Virus record (IMG/VR): IMGVR_UViG_3300035661_000038
Coordinates: 17,956 to 81,955 of that record
Source of the DNA: a virus
Direction: 5' to 3' (one strand)
Length of the DNA stretch: 64,000 nt
Part shown: one piece after another, positions 17,076 to 25,057 of the stretch
Position numbering within the stretch: position 1 is the first letter of the stretch
How the letters are laid out: every line of letters begins with the position of its first letter
Notes under the pieces: generated by a model
What the model was told of the DNA's origin: nothing
The model's input: the letters and a program-made list of their open reading frames with translations, nothing else
The model's database searches: none
Program-made: the position numbers and the translations under genes

Positions 17076-17498
17076 TCAGAGCGGTCCGCCCACGAGCCAC
17101 TCCACTGTCCCGGAGCCCTCGACTTCGAGCAGCGTCAGCCATCGCGTCGGGTCGAACTCTTGGATGATCTGCCCGCCGCCGACGGAGCTACCGACGTTGG
17201 TGACGGCCGACGTGACGCCGCCCGCAGGGTTGTTGAACGTCATCCGCACCTGCATCGGCGCGTTCGTCTTGAGGTAGAGGAACGTGCCCTGCGTCACGGT
17301 GTCGGTGGCGCCGACACCCGAGAGCGCGACGAACGCGAGCGGACTTGCGACGTTGCGCTTCTGCATCCCCGAGTCGACCAGGAGCGGCTTGAGCGATGGT
17401 GAGAGCGAGAGCGGCACTGACGACGCGCCTGCTGGAAACGCGCCGCTCGCGTCTGACGGCTGGACGTAGAGCGTGCCTGAGAGCGTCGCGTTGGGCAT
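17076..17498 (-). CDS. Small beta-rich virion protein
   Basis: 140 residues, almost free of charge clusters, with strands such as GTLYVQPSD, TFLYLKTNAPMQVRMTFN and LLEVEGSGTVEWLV. Its composition resembles small head-decoration or fibre-base proteins. The start overlaps the end of the next gene upstream by one base. Family not recognised. Confidence 0.5.
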   Translation of the reverse strand: MPNATLSGTLYVQPSDASGAFPAGASSVPLSLSPSLKPLLVDSGMQKRNVASPLAFVALSGVGATDTVTQGTFLYLKTNAPMQVRMTFNNPAGGVTSAVTNVGSSVGGGQIIQEFDPTRWLTLLEVEGSGTVEWLVGGPL

Positions 17499-17815
17499 CA
17501 GCGGTCCCGCAAGTTCTTGAACGGCTTGGACGTCGAGGTCGGCGGCTGACCCGGCGAAGCCGTGTCCTTGAACGGCGTGCCCGCGATCTTGCTCGCCGGA
17601 TCGGGGGTGACGTGCGGCTGGCTCGCCGGGCGCGCCTGCTGCGGGCGGTTCGGGAACAGGTCCGCGGGCAGCGCGCCCGCAGGCGCGGCGGGGCTGGCGC
17701 TGGGACGACTGGCGATGAGATCCTTCGGCGGCGGCGCGCCGGCAGCAGGCTGGATCGAGACGCCGGCAGAGCCGGCCGCGTCGGCGATGAACGGGGGGTG
17801 ATTCGGCTGTGCCAT
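17498..17815 (-). CDS. Disordered Pro/Ala-rich protein
   Basis: 105 residues from ATG 17815, with AGAGGAGAT upstream. Dominated by Pro, Ala and Ser, without secondary structure I can predict. It ends SKPFKNLRDR; the next gene ends AKPFRNMK, so the pair share a C-terminal KPF(K/R)N(L/M) motif. Such a shared tail could be a docking peptide for a common virion partner. Confidence 0.5.
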   Translation of the reverse strand: MAQPNHPPFIADAAGSAGVSIQPAAGAPPPKDLIASRPSASPAAPAGALPADLFPNRPQQARPASQPHVTPDPASKIAGTPFKDTASPGQPPTSTSKPFKNLRDR

Positions 17816-17838
17816 CGTTTCGATCTCCTCTTTGGGGG

Positions 17839-18042
17839 TCACTTCATGTTGCGGAACGGCTTCGCCCCAGGTCCGCGACCGTGGTCCGGATACGAGGGAG
17901 CGAGAGGCGGCGAGACGTCGGCAATCTTCGCCGAGTCGCGCTCGGTGAGGCCGTGGTCGCGCGCGGGGAGCGTCGCGGCCTCGCCATCGGTGTGACCGGC
18001 AGGGGCCGGGGCGGGCGTGAGCTTGTACGACTTCGCGGACAT
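17839..18042 (-). CDS. Small protein with shared C-terminal motif
   Basis: 67 residues from ATG 18042, with AGGTCCTG upstream. Polar, Pro-rich, ending AKPFRNMK. See the adjacent 105-residue protein, which has a similar end. Probably a small head-associated protein. Confidence 0.5.
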   Translation of the reverse strand: MSAKSYKLTPAPAPAGHTDGEAATLPARDHGLTERDSAKIADVSPPLAPSYPDHGRGPGAKPFRNMK

Positions 18043-18067
18043 CGACAGGACCTCCCAGCGAGCCCGC

Positions 18068-18089
18068 GACCAAAAGGTGCCTTTTGGTC
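18068..18089. repeat. 22-bp palindrome, copy 4
   Basis: Core GGTGCC, so the centre is not perfectly symmetric while the arms are. It lies 55 nt past the stop of the head morphogenesis gene and 26 nt before the next start. Confidence 0.9.
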
Positions 18090-18144
18090 GTCGAGGCTGA
18101 CCCGAGAGGTAACAGCCGCACCCCACCGGAGCAACGCTACTCGC

Positions 18145-19317
18145 TCAGGAGTCGCCCCCGCCCTCGTGCGAGGGCGTCTCCACGGCCGCGTCGTTCGAGC
18201 GCTCGGCGGGACGTTCTTGGGCCTTCTGCTCGGGGCGCCGCGGCGACGGCTTGCCGAACTGTTCGATGGGCACCGTTGACCGCAGCGGGATCGGGGGCAT
18301 CGCCTTCGCCTTGTGCCCATTCTTCGACGGCGGATGCTCCGCAGCCCACCGCGCCGCCACCTCGCCAGGACTCTTCGGGTGCATCTCCGCGGGGAGCTCC
18401 CACGCAATGCGGTGCGTGACCATCGCCTCGCGATCGTTCGGGCGCGCGGGCGGATGCTGCACGAGCCCCGTCCAAGTCTCGAACGCCTCGGTGGGGCGGC
18501 GGATCTGACCGTGGACGGCGTATGAGTCAGCGGCCGTCCGATTGTCGAAGATCGCAATCAAGATCTTCACGACGTCGCCTAGCTCGTCATCCGCCTCGCG
18601 CATCGCCTCGAACGCGCCGCGGTTGAACGCGCCGGCAAGCTCGGTGCGCACGATGCGCTCGGCCCACGACCGCGGCGCACCCTGGAGGAACGGCGACCGC
18701 ACCGTGATCTCGTCACGCATCTCGGAGAACGACTTACGCGCGATGAGCCCGCGCTGAAGCGTCTTCTCGAAGACCGAGATGGTGTTGAGGCCGTAGCGCG
18801 CGAGAATCCCTTCCTTCGCCGGCACTGGTTCGACGAGCTCGCCGAGTCGTCCGACCCGCGAAGCGGGCTCACCCGAGCTCGCGAGCCGCGAGAGAATCGA
18901 CGACTGCGTGCCCTGCACCGCCGCGTCGATCATGCGCGCCTCGTTGAGCGCAAGGGGCTGGACGCCGATACCGCGGAACGCCTTGTCCGCCTCGTGGAGG
19001 TACTCGGCGGTGTTCGTCGCTGCCTGCTCGGCGGCGCTCATACCGTCAGAGAGGATCTGGTGCGCGAGCTTCTTGTTGAGGTCACGCTGGACTTGCTTCA
19101 CCTGCTCCAGCGTCGCGCGGAGTTGGGCGTGGGTGAACGTGTCGTCGCCAAGCCCGCGCCCAACCGCCTCGCGGATGCGTTTCTCCAAGTCGCGTTGCGA
19201 CTCCGCGAGCATCGCCCGGGTCGACTTGAGCCCCTTCTCCGACGAGATGCGCAACACGTCCGCGCGGTTCTTCGCGAGGACTGCGCGCGCCCTCTCAGCC
19301 GCCTTCGCATTCGCCAT
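18145..19317 (-). CDS. Phage head morphogenesis / minor head protein
   Basis: 390 residues from ATG 19317. Residues about 170-290 carry the hallmarks of the SPP1 gp7/Mu gp30-type minor head domain: ERIVRTELAGAFNRGAFEAM, then DNRTAADSYAVHG, i.e. the conserved RTE..., D.RT...C/S...G pattern. The protein binds the portal and works early in procapsid assembly. N-terminal 150 residues are helical. The C-terminal 80 are basic and disordered. Portal lies one short cluster upstream. Confidence 0.75.
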   Translation of the reverse strand: MANAKAAERARAVLAKNRADVLRISSEKGLKSTRAMLAESQRDLEKRIREAVGRGLGDDTFTHAQLRATLEQVKQVQRDLNKKLAHQILSDGMSAAEQAATNTAEYLHEADKAFRGIGVQPLALNEARMIDAAVQGTQSSILSRLASSGEPASRVGRLGELVEPVPAKEGILARYGLNTISVFEKTLQRGLIARKSFSEMRDEITVRSPFLQGAPRSWAERIVRTELAGAFNRGAFEAMREADDELGDVVKILIAIFDNRTAADSYAVHGQIRRPTEAFETWTGLVQHPPARPNDREAMVTHRIAWELPAEMHPKSPGEVAARWAAEHPPSKNGHKAKAMPPIPLRSTVPIEQFGKPSPRRPEQKAQERPAERSNDAAVETPSHEGGGDS

Positions 19318-19327
19318 CGTACCCGCG

Positions 19328-19333
19328 AGCCTA
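19328..19333 (-). promoter_or_regulatory. Promoter -10 candidate (TAGGCT)
   Basis: Ten nt before ATG 19317, in the same sequence context (TGTAGGCTCGCG) as the late set, but spacing is longer than the usual 7. Confidence 0.3.
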
Positions 19334-19369
19334 CAGCGTCGATCGGTCCGCTCGGATCCACATCGCACG

Positions 19370-19531
19370 CTAGCTCTCCAACGGAATCACCCACACGTAG
19401 CCGTTGCAGTCGGAGAAGCGTGCCGACTTCGCGCGGTGCGACGAGATCTCGAACCCCTACCCGGAGAAAAACCGAATCCAGAACGAGCCGCGGACGATGG
19501 AGCCCTAGACCGGATCGAGATGGAATCTCAT
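19370..19531 (-). pseudogene. TAG-interrupted coding-like frame
   Basis: ATG 19531 overlaps the stop of the upstream gene (TGATGA). The frame then runs 53 codons to TAG 19370 but contains in-frame TAG codons at codon 9 and codon 25. Between them the translation looks protein-like (GSIVRGSFWIRFFSG; then GFEISSHRAKSARFSDCNGY). It may be an amber-decayed gene, or a gene read through TAG. The opposite strand over 19401-19508 also gives a protein-like frame, because the two frames share third codon positions, so strand is not certain. Confidence 0.3.
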
Positions 19532-20346
19532 CACTCGTCGGATGTCGCGCCCGAGCGCAGCCGTCGACCGCCGGCGATCGCGTTGAACCGCGCGAGCAAG
19601 TCGAGCCGCCGGAACTCCAAGTGCATGTTGCCGTTCTTGTACGTCTTGAACGCGAAGTACGGCGTCTCGCCGTGTCCGGTGAACGCCTTGTCGCGGATGA
19701 GCGACGAGATCGCGCTGTAGTGGGTCTTCGTGATTTGGCCGCGCCCGTCGAGCGCCGAAAAGACGTTCTCCAATGCCGTGAGGTACTCGTCGGTGCGGTA
19801 GTGGTTCACGCGCCACGACGAGCAGAGCTTCCCCCACGGCTCGACGACGTGCATGAGCACGATCTTGCGCGGCACTTCGTACTCGCTGTTCTGCTTGTAC
19901 TTGGAGCGTCGCGGCCGCAGCCAGTCGAAGACCTCTTCGATCGCCTCGGCCAGCATCACGTCGAGGTTGGCCGAGATGCTTGTCACGAAGTCGCTGACCG
20001 AGCGCTCCGTCACCTCGGGGAGCTCGCGGCGCTCGACCTGGCGCTGGAGCTCCTGCCACCGCGTCGCGCTCATCATCCGCCGCAGCTCCAACCGCTCGAT
20101 GAGCACCTGCCAAACGTCGTGGCGCATCGCGAGCAACGCATCGTTCACCGCGCGGTCACCGAGTGCGAAGTAACGATCGCCCGTGACGCGGATTGTCCGG
20201 CACGAATCCGCACGGAACGCGTCGTTGAGCCGTATCTCTGCCTCCTGGAGCTCGGCGTACGCGACGCGAATCTTCGCGACCGCCTCCTCGTAGACGCGTA
20301 CGAGCTCGGTGATGGTGAGGCGGCGGGCGAGTGTGACGCGGGGCAT
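19531..20346 (-). CDS. DUF4942-like protein
   Basis: 271 residues. The second half contains NLDVMLAEAIEEVFDWLRP, YKQNSEYEVPRKIV and FKTYKNGNMHLEFRRLDLL, a pattern I associate with DUF4942 domains, often found fused to or near DNA methyltransferases in phages and plasmids. No catalytic motif is visible in this protein. It sits between portal and head morphogenesis genes, an odd place for a DNA-modification domain. Start ATG 20346. Confidence 0.6.
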   Translation of the reverse strand: MPRVTLARRLTITELVRVYEEAVAKIRVAYAELQEAEIRLNDAFRADSCRTIRVTGDRYFALGDRAVNDALLAMRHDVWQVLIERLELRRMMSATRWQELQRQVERRELPEVTERSVSDFVTSISANLDVMLAEAIEEVFDWLRPRRSKYKQNSEYEVPRKIVLMHVVEPWGKLCSSWRVNHYRTDEYLTALENVFSALDGRGQITKTHYSAISSLIRDKAFTGHGETPYFAFKTYKNGNMHLEFRRLDLLARFNAIAGGRRLRSGATSDE

Positions 20347-20381
20347 CCACCGTTCGATGCCGCCTCGGGTGCGCGAACGAC

Positions 20382-20416
20382 AGGGCCCCCGATCGCAACA
20401 GCGACCGGGGGCCCCT
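20382..20416 (-). terminator. Terminator hairpin
   Basis: GGGCCCCCG pairs with CGGGGGCCC, with an inner TCGC/GCGA extension and an AACA loop, 17 nt past the coiled-coil gene at 20433. Confidence 0.6.
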
Positions 20417-20432
20417 CATCACCGCACCGTGC

Positions 20433-20675
20433 TCAGACGGTCGCCGGCGTCTTCATCGCTTCGAGTGCGGCCTCGATCTGCGCGATGAGGTCGTTGGCCG
20501 CCTGCGTGGTCGTGGTCACATCACTCGCGGCCGCCGTCACGGCCGCCTGCGCGGCGACGAGCGACGCCTGCGCGTTCGCGAGCGCAGCAGCGGCGACCTG
20601 TTCTGCCGAGCGCGCGGCCTTGAGCTGGTCGATCTGCGCGAGCACTGCCGAAATCGGATCGATCGGGTCACCCAT
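20433..20675 (-). CDS. Small Ala-rich coiled-coil protein
   Basis: 80 residues, nearly all helical with heptad-like Ala/Leu spacing (AALANAQASLVAAQAAVTAA). ATG 20675 is preceded by AAGAGAAG. It follows the portal gene directly. A portal- or scaffold-associated role is possible; no family recognised. Confidence 0.55.
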   Translation of the reverse strand: MGDPIDPISAVLAQIDQLKAARSAEQVAAAALANAQASLVAAQAAVTAAASDVTTTTQAANDLIAQIEAALEAMKTPATV

Positions 20676-20737
20676 GTGACTTCTCTTTTCGTGATGCCGG
20701 TGACGCCGGCGGGGTTGGTGTCGCGCGAGCGACATGC

Positions 20738-22930
20738 TCACGCGTCGTCATCCTTCTTCAGCGGGAGCCCACCGCCCAGCGACGGGGCCGCTGGCGGCTT
20801 CAGCGGGCCCGCAGGCGCGCCCGAGGGAGCTCCAGGGAGCTTGGGGCCGCCCGGAGACGGCGGGCCCTTCCTCGGAGCGCCAGGGAGCTCGAGCGGGGGT
20901 GTCTTGAGAGCGTCGGCGGGCGGCGGCTCGCCGACCTTGCCGAGCTCCGCGTTCGCAGCGCTCGCGACCGTTTTCGCGTTCTTGGCCTTGAACTCGGCCA
21001 TCGTCAGGTCGCCATCGGGACCCGGCAGCGGCGGCAGGTTGATGCTCGCGCGCGCCTCGTTGACCGTAATGATGGTCGCGAGATCGGTGGGCGCGAGAGT
21101 GATACCGCCCGCGACCTTGCCGCCCTTCGGCTTCGTGCCGTCCTCGTCATCGGCAGGCGTGTCGGTGGGCTTCGCGCCGATGTCGACACTGCGCGAGATC
21201 GTCGCGCCGCTCGGGAGCTCCTGAGTGTGCGTGACCGAACCCGCGGCTGCGTCATCGACGTCGCCGAGCATCGCCGCCGTCTTTGTCTCTTCTTCGGCGA
21301 GACCCGCCTGCATTGCCTTCCACTCTGCCTCAGGGTCATGGCCGACGAGCGAGGCCATATAGCGGGTGGCCGTCTGCTGCGTCATGAACGCCTTGCCCCC
21401 CGTCGCGGCGGTGAGCGCGGGCGCGGCCTTGGAGAGGTCATCGACCGTCGGCGAGAAGAACGACGGCCACTGGAGCTCCACCTCACCGCTCTCGCCCGGT
21501 GAGCGCTCGACCACCGTCACCGTCTCCTCGCCCGTGGGCAGGCCGTTGTCGTCCAACACCGGCGCGCGCTCGAATCGCGGCGGGTAGTTCAGTCTGACCT
21601 CTTGCTCTTCTTCGCTGCCGTCGTCCTGCGTGACGGTGACGCGCGTGCCGATCATCCTCGTGGCGACCGAGTTGATCTGGTCGAGCATCCGCACGATGAG
21701 CGCGCCGTACTGCTCGCGGAGCACCGCCGCCTTGCCGAGCATCGGTTCGAAGAGCGTCTCAATCGTCACCGACGAGACGCCGTTCGCCGCGATTTCTGAC
21801 GGGTCCGGCACAATGCACTGCGCCGTCTCCAACGCCGACCGGCGCTTGGATTCGAACAGCTTGAGGCCCGCCTCGATGCTCGTGCCCGCGAGCTCCATGT
21901 ACTCCGCGTCGCCGTCCTTGCCGGTGACGATCGCGTTGTCGGAGCCTTTCTTGACCGCGCCGCGCGCGACGAGCTCGGGGTCCATCTTGAGCTTCAATGT
22001 CGGGTCGAGGTTGAGCACCCCGCCACGCGCAAGCACCGAGTAGAGGATGTCGAGCGTGTCGCACGTCTCGTAGAGCCCGTCGTAGTCGGGCAGCCCGTCG
22101 ATGTCCTCGTCATTCGGGAGGTTCTGGCACCAGTGGAAGTGACACGCGCCTTCGCCGTGCGCGACCGACTTCTCCACCGTCCAGTTCGGGATCTCCACCG
22201 ACTTGTCGAAGCGCACCGGGGCAAACACGATGTCCTCGTCCAGCGTCCAATCGCGCCGATACCAGAACCAATTCATCGCCCACGCGCGCTTCGTCGCGTC
22301 CCACTCCTCTTTCTCGAACAGGTAGCACTCCGTCGCCCACGCCGGCACGAGCGCTGAGCGGTCGGCCCATTCGTGGACAAAGATGTTCTTCGCATTGTGG
22401 ACTTCGATGCGCGGGCGCCCGTTCACGAACGACCACGACATGCCGACAGAGCCCATCCCGCCGCCGAGCGTGCGCGCGCGGATCATCTTCACCGGCAACC
22501 CCGCAAGCCGCGAGGTGGCCTGGGTGAAGTCGCGGCGCGCGTCGTCGCCCTCGACGCGAAGCTGAGGGAAGCGGTTCTTGCCGAACAGCAGGTTCGTGAA
22601 CGCGCCGACGATGATCGGCCCGAGGCGGTAGGGGGAGCTCGGACGGCGGTTCCTCATCGGCACGAAGAACGGCACCTTCTCCTGCGAGATCATCGGCTGC
22701 GTCGCGCCGGCGCCGGTCGCCTTAGAGATCGAACGACCGTCGAAGTCGTACAGCTTGCCGTCGTGCTGTCGGTTTTCGAGATACTGCTGGCGCCGGTTCA
22801 GCTCGCGAAAGCGCGCCGTGTCGAGGATGGCGCGCGACGGCGCGAACCCCTGATTGAACGGGTCCGCGCCGCCCACCGCCTTACCGTATGAGGACTGCCC
22901 GACCGCCTGCCCGTTCGCCATCATCGACAT
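20738..22930 (-). CDS. Portal protein
   Basis: 730 residues. Features of dodecameric portals are visible: long N-terminal wing region, WFWYRRDW-type aromatic strands, the helix-rich ETLFEPMLGKAAVLREQYGALIV stem/clip region (about 400-425) and a Pro/Gly-rich acidic-to-basic C-terminus (PGAPRKGPPSPGGPKLPGAP). It forms the DNA entry channel. Size, position between terminase-side genes and the minor head protein, and the large C-terminal disordered part are all consistent. Confidence 0.75.
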   Translation of the reverse strand: MSMMANGQAVGQSSYGKAVGGADPFNQGFAPSRAILDTARFRELNRRQQYLENRQHDGKLYDFDGRSISKATGAGATQPMISQEKVPFFVPMRNRRPSSPYRLGPIIVGAFTNLLFGKNRFPQLRVEGDDARRDFTQATSRLAGLPVKMIRARTLGGGMGSVGMSWSFVNGRPRIEVHNAKNIFVHEWADRSALVPAWATECYLFEKEEWDATKRAWAMNWFWYRRDWTLDEDIVFAPVRFDKSVEIPNWTVEKSVAHGEGACHFHWCQNLPNDEDIDGLPDYDGLYETCDTLDILYSVLARGGVLNLDPTLKLKMDPELVARGAVKKGSDNAIVTGKDGDAEYMELAGTSIEAGLKLFESKRRSALETAQCIVPDPSEIAANGVSSVTIETLFEPMLGKAAVLREQYGALIVRMLDQINSVATRMIGTRVTVTQDDGSEEEQEVRLNYPPRFERAPVLDDNGLPTGEETVTVVERSPGESGEVELQWPSFFSPTVDDLSKAAPALTAATGGKAFMTQQTATRYMASLVGHDPEAEWKAMQAGLAEEETKTAAMLGDVDDAAAGSVTHTQELPSGATISRSVDIGAKPTDTPADDEDGTKPKGGKVAGGITLAPTDLATIITVNEARASINLPPLPGPDGDLTMAEFKAKNAKTVASAANAELGKVGEPPPADALKTPPLELPGAPRKGPPSPGGPKLPGAPSGAPAGPLKPPAAPSLGGGLPLKKDDDA

Positions 22931-22933
22931 CCG

Positions 22934-23236
22934 TCAGCCTCCCGCGCGAGCTCGTGCCTGCGCGATGCGGTCCGCAACCGTCCCCCGTCTCGCCACCGGC
23001 GCCGGTAGAGGCTCGCGCGTCGCCTCACGCGCCTCTGCCACCATGCGCTGTGCCGCTGGCGACAACGCCACTGGTGGGATCGGTGTGTCATCCTCGTCGT
23101 CCGATGGCGACTCGCCAGCGAACGCCGTCTCGCTCTCGGAGGACAGCGGCGGCTTGAACGCCGCCACGCGCAGGCCGATTCGGATGAGTGCGACGCCAGC
23201 GAGCTCGCGCACGCGGGTGAGGAAGTCGACGAGCAT
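22934..23236 (-). CDS. Small hypothetical protein
   Basis: 100 residues. Hydrophobic N-terminal helix (FLTRVRELAGVALIRIGLRV), then an acidic Ser/Asp stretch and a basic, Ala/Arg-rich end. Lies 3 nt before the portal gene, hence co-translated. Family unknown. Confidence 0.5.
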   Translation of the reverse strand: MLVDFLTRVRELAGVALIRIGLRVAAFKPPLSSESETAFAGESPSDDEDDTPIPPVALSPAAQRMVAEAREATREPLPAPVARRGTVADRIAQARARAGG

Positions 23237-23238
23237 CG

Positions 23239-23733
23239 TCAGTAGCCGATCGTGGTGAGATCAGCGGCCATCGCGAACTCGTACTCCCCCGCCGGCGCAG
23301 CCGCCGGGTTGGTGTCGTTGACGACGAGCATCACGAGCTCGCCACCCGCGGTCATGTCCGCGAGCGACGCAGCGTCGGCGCTCTTGGCGCGCTGGGAGAT
23401 GCCAAGCGTGTCGAAGAACGAGATCTTGCCGTCTTCGAGGTTCGTCACCGGCCCGAGCGCAAACCAGCGCTGGGTCAACGAGTCGTACACGTAGAGCTGC
23501 GCGGGGAGCGCGACCGGCGTACCAATTCCCTTGTAGTTCATCGCGACCGCGATGCGGTGCGCCGGCCACCCGTTCACGTCGAGGAATCGGTGAGCGAGCA
23601 CGTTGTCGAGCTCGTCTCCCCCGACCATCACCGGCGCCGAGACGCCGTAGACCGGCGCGCCGGGCACCACGTCACTGCCGAGCGCGGTGCCACCGGCGCC
23701 CTTCCACCGCGAGAACTTCTTGTGCATATGCAT
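23239..23733 (-). CDS. Hypothetical structural protein
   Basis: 164 residues, beta-rich with many hydrophobic strands (QLYVYDSLTQRWFALGPV; ELVMLVVNDTNP). It begins MHMHKKFSRWK. Located upstream of the portal in a structural operon. Possibly a fibre or decoration component; I recognise no family. Confidence 0.5.
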   Translation of the reverse strand: MHMHKKFSRWKGAGGTALGSDVVPGAPVYGVSAPVMVGGDELDNVLAHRFLDVNGWPAHRIAVAMNYKGIGTPVALPAQLYVYDSLTQRWFALGPVTNLEDGKISFFDTLGISQRAKSADAASLADMTAGGELVMLVVNDTNPAAAPAGEYEFAMAADLTTIGY

Positions 23734-23765
23734 CGCCGCCGTCTCCTTCGGAGCCCGGCTGCGAC

Positions 23766-23787
23766 GACCAAAAGGCGCCTTTTGGTC
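23766..23787. repeat. 22-bp palindrome, copy 5
   Basis: Fully symmetric copy (core GGCGCC). Its last two bases overlap the TGA of the gene at 23786. Confidence 0.9.
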
Positions 23788-24340
23788 AGACCAGGCTCAC
23801 CGCGGCCCAGGCTACACGAAGCCCCGGCCCAGCGCCGTAGAGCCCGAGCCCGAGGTAGCCGTCATTCGGCGAGAAGACGCGCGCCGACCCGCGCACGATC
23901 CATCCGCCCTCGGGGCGCTCGGCGCCCAGCATCGAGAGATCGAACGCCGGCTCGCGTTCGTCCGCTGCGAAGCCCGGTCGCTGGGCGAGCGCTTGAGTGG
24001 TGTCGGGAGTGATGCGGATCTGCCCCGTGAAGCGATCCGTCTTCTCCGCGTCGACGTTGCGCACGAGTCGCGCCGCCCACCGGATCATCTGATGGCGCTG
24101 GGTTACGAACATCAGCATCGGGCACACGAGCCCCGGGTGACTCGGCAACGGCCATCCCGCGCCCCACGCGCGCTTGAAGTACCCGCCGACCGCTGAGAGG
24201 TGGAACAGGGTCGGATCCACCGGCAAGAGCGTCACCCCGTGCGATGCGAGGATCGCGGCTTGGGCCGCGTCGACGATCGCCCCTTCCCAAAAGTCTCCCG
24301 TCAGGTCCTCGACGACGATGTGGTGCTGTCCGTTCTGCAT
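23786..24340 (-). CDS. Hypothetical protein
   Basis: 184 residues with a folded, mixed sequence rich in Trp, Gly and Leu (GYFKRAWGAGWPLPSHPG; SARVFSPNDGYLGLGLYGAG). It stands between the lytic cassette and structural genes. No motif recognised. Its AGGAG site lies in the loop of an 11-bp hairpin directly before the ATG. Confidence 0.5.
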   Translation of the reverse strand: MQNGQHHIVVEDLTGDFWEGAIVDAAQAAILASHGVTLLPVDPTLFHLSAVGGYFKRAWGAGWPLPSHPGLVCPMLMFVTQRHQMIRWAARLVRNVDAEKTDRFTGQIRITPDTTQALAQRPGFAADEREPAFDLSMLGAERPEGGWIVRGSARVFSPNDGYLGLGLYGAGPGLRVAWAAVSLV

Positions 24341-24368
24341 GGCTCGCGCGCCTCCTAGCGCGCGAGCC
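24341..24368 (-). promoter_or_regulatory. Hairpin holding the ribosome site
   Basis: GGCTCGCGCGC and GCGCGCGAGCC pair perfectly around the loop TAGGAG, ending exactly at ATG 24340. The Shine-Dalgarno is therefore shown in, or masked by, a very stable hairpin. TAGGCT, a promoter-like hexamer, overlaps the 5' arm. Confidence 0.5.
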
Positions 24369-24390
24369 TACGACGGCCACTGCGCGCGCG

Positions 24391-25023
24391 TCACGAGCTC
24401 GACGAGCTCGGCGCCGGGTGCGCACTCGCCCACGCCGTCGCAAAGCCGACGCGGTGCTTCGCGTGCAAGCTTCCCTCAACGCAGCGTCCGTTCGTGTAAA
24501 TCGAAAAGACGTCCGCGCCCGCGAGTGCCTTCTTGGCGGCGTTTAGCGGGTGTTTCGCGTCGGAGCAGATCGCCCGCGAGACACGAAGCTTGTGAAGCGC
24601 GGCGCGCGCACACTTCTTCCGGTCGACGACGAGCTCGTCCGCAGTCCACCCCTCCGCGGTCTCCATCCCGCGTCCCTTCACGTACCGCGCGTCGACGAGC
24701 ACTTGGAGTAAGCACACCTCGCCCGCGGGACCGCGGACGGCGCCAGTGTCCACGAGTAGGTCGTAACCGCTCTCGAAGCGTGCGATCGACATCAGCAACA
24801 GCGCCGTCCTCGCGCGCGCGTCCGCCCCCTCGAAGACCGGCGTCTCGTTCGCGTCGCTCGCGACCTCGATGAAGTCGCGCGCAATCGACTCGCGGCGCGC
24901 GAGGTACGCCGCCGGCGTCTCCCCGTTCAATGCGAGCTTCGAAAACGGGCCTGGTTGCGTTTCCGCGGGCACCGGGAACCACGAAAGCGACGCCGCAACG
25001 AGCCAGGCGATGAGGTGCTTCAT
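24391..25023 (-). CDS. Secreted transglycosylase-like protein
   Basis: 210 residues from ATG 25023 with a signal peptide (MKHLIAWLVAASLSWFPVPAE, cleavage near 21). Residues about 85-115 show an SLT-like pattern: SIARFESGYD (catalytic Glu candidate in FES) followed by GPAGEVCLLQVL, comparable with the G.GLMQ block. It would cut peptidoglycan glycan strands from the periplasmic side. It follows the GH25 lysozyme gene. Three further Cys suggest disulfides. The family call is by motif resemblance only. Confidence 0.5.
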   Translation of the reverse strand: MKHLIAWLVAASLSWFPVPAETQPGPFSKLALNGETPAAYLARRESIARDFIEVASDANETPVFEGADARARTALLLMSIARFESGYDLLVDTGAVRGPAGEVCLLQVLVDARYVKGRGMETAEGWTADELVVDRKKCARAALHKLRVSRAICSDAKHPLNAAKKALAGADVFSIYTNGRCVEGSLHAKHRVGFATAWASAHPAPSSSSS

Positions 25024-25057
25024 TGGACCGCGGAGAATGCCGCGGCCGCGTACGGAG

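Noticed and set aside
19401-19508. Plus-strand protein-like frame (SEKRADFARCDEISNPYPEK)
   Set aside because: No usable start codon, two flanking stops in frame, and third positions coincide with the minus frame, so the apparent signal can be a reflection; kept only as a caution.
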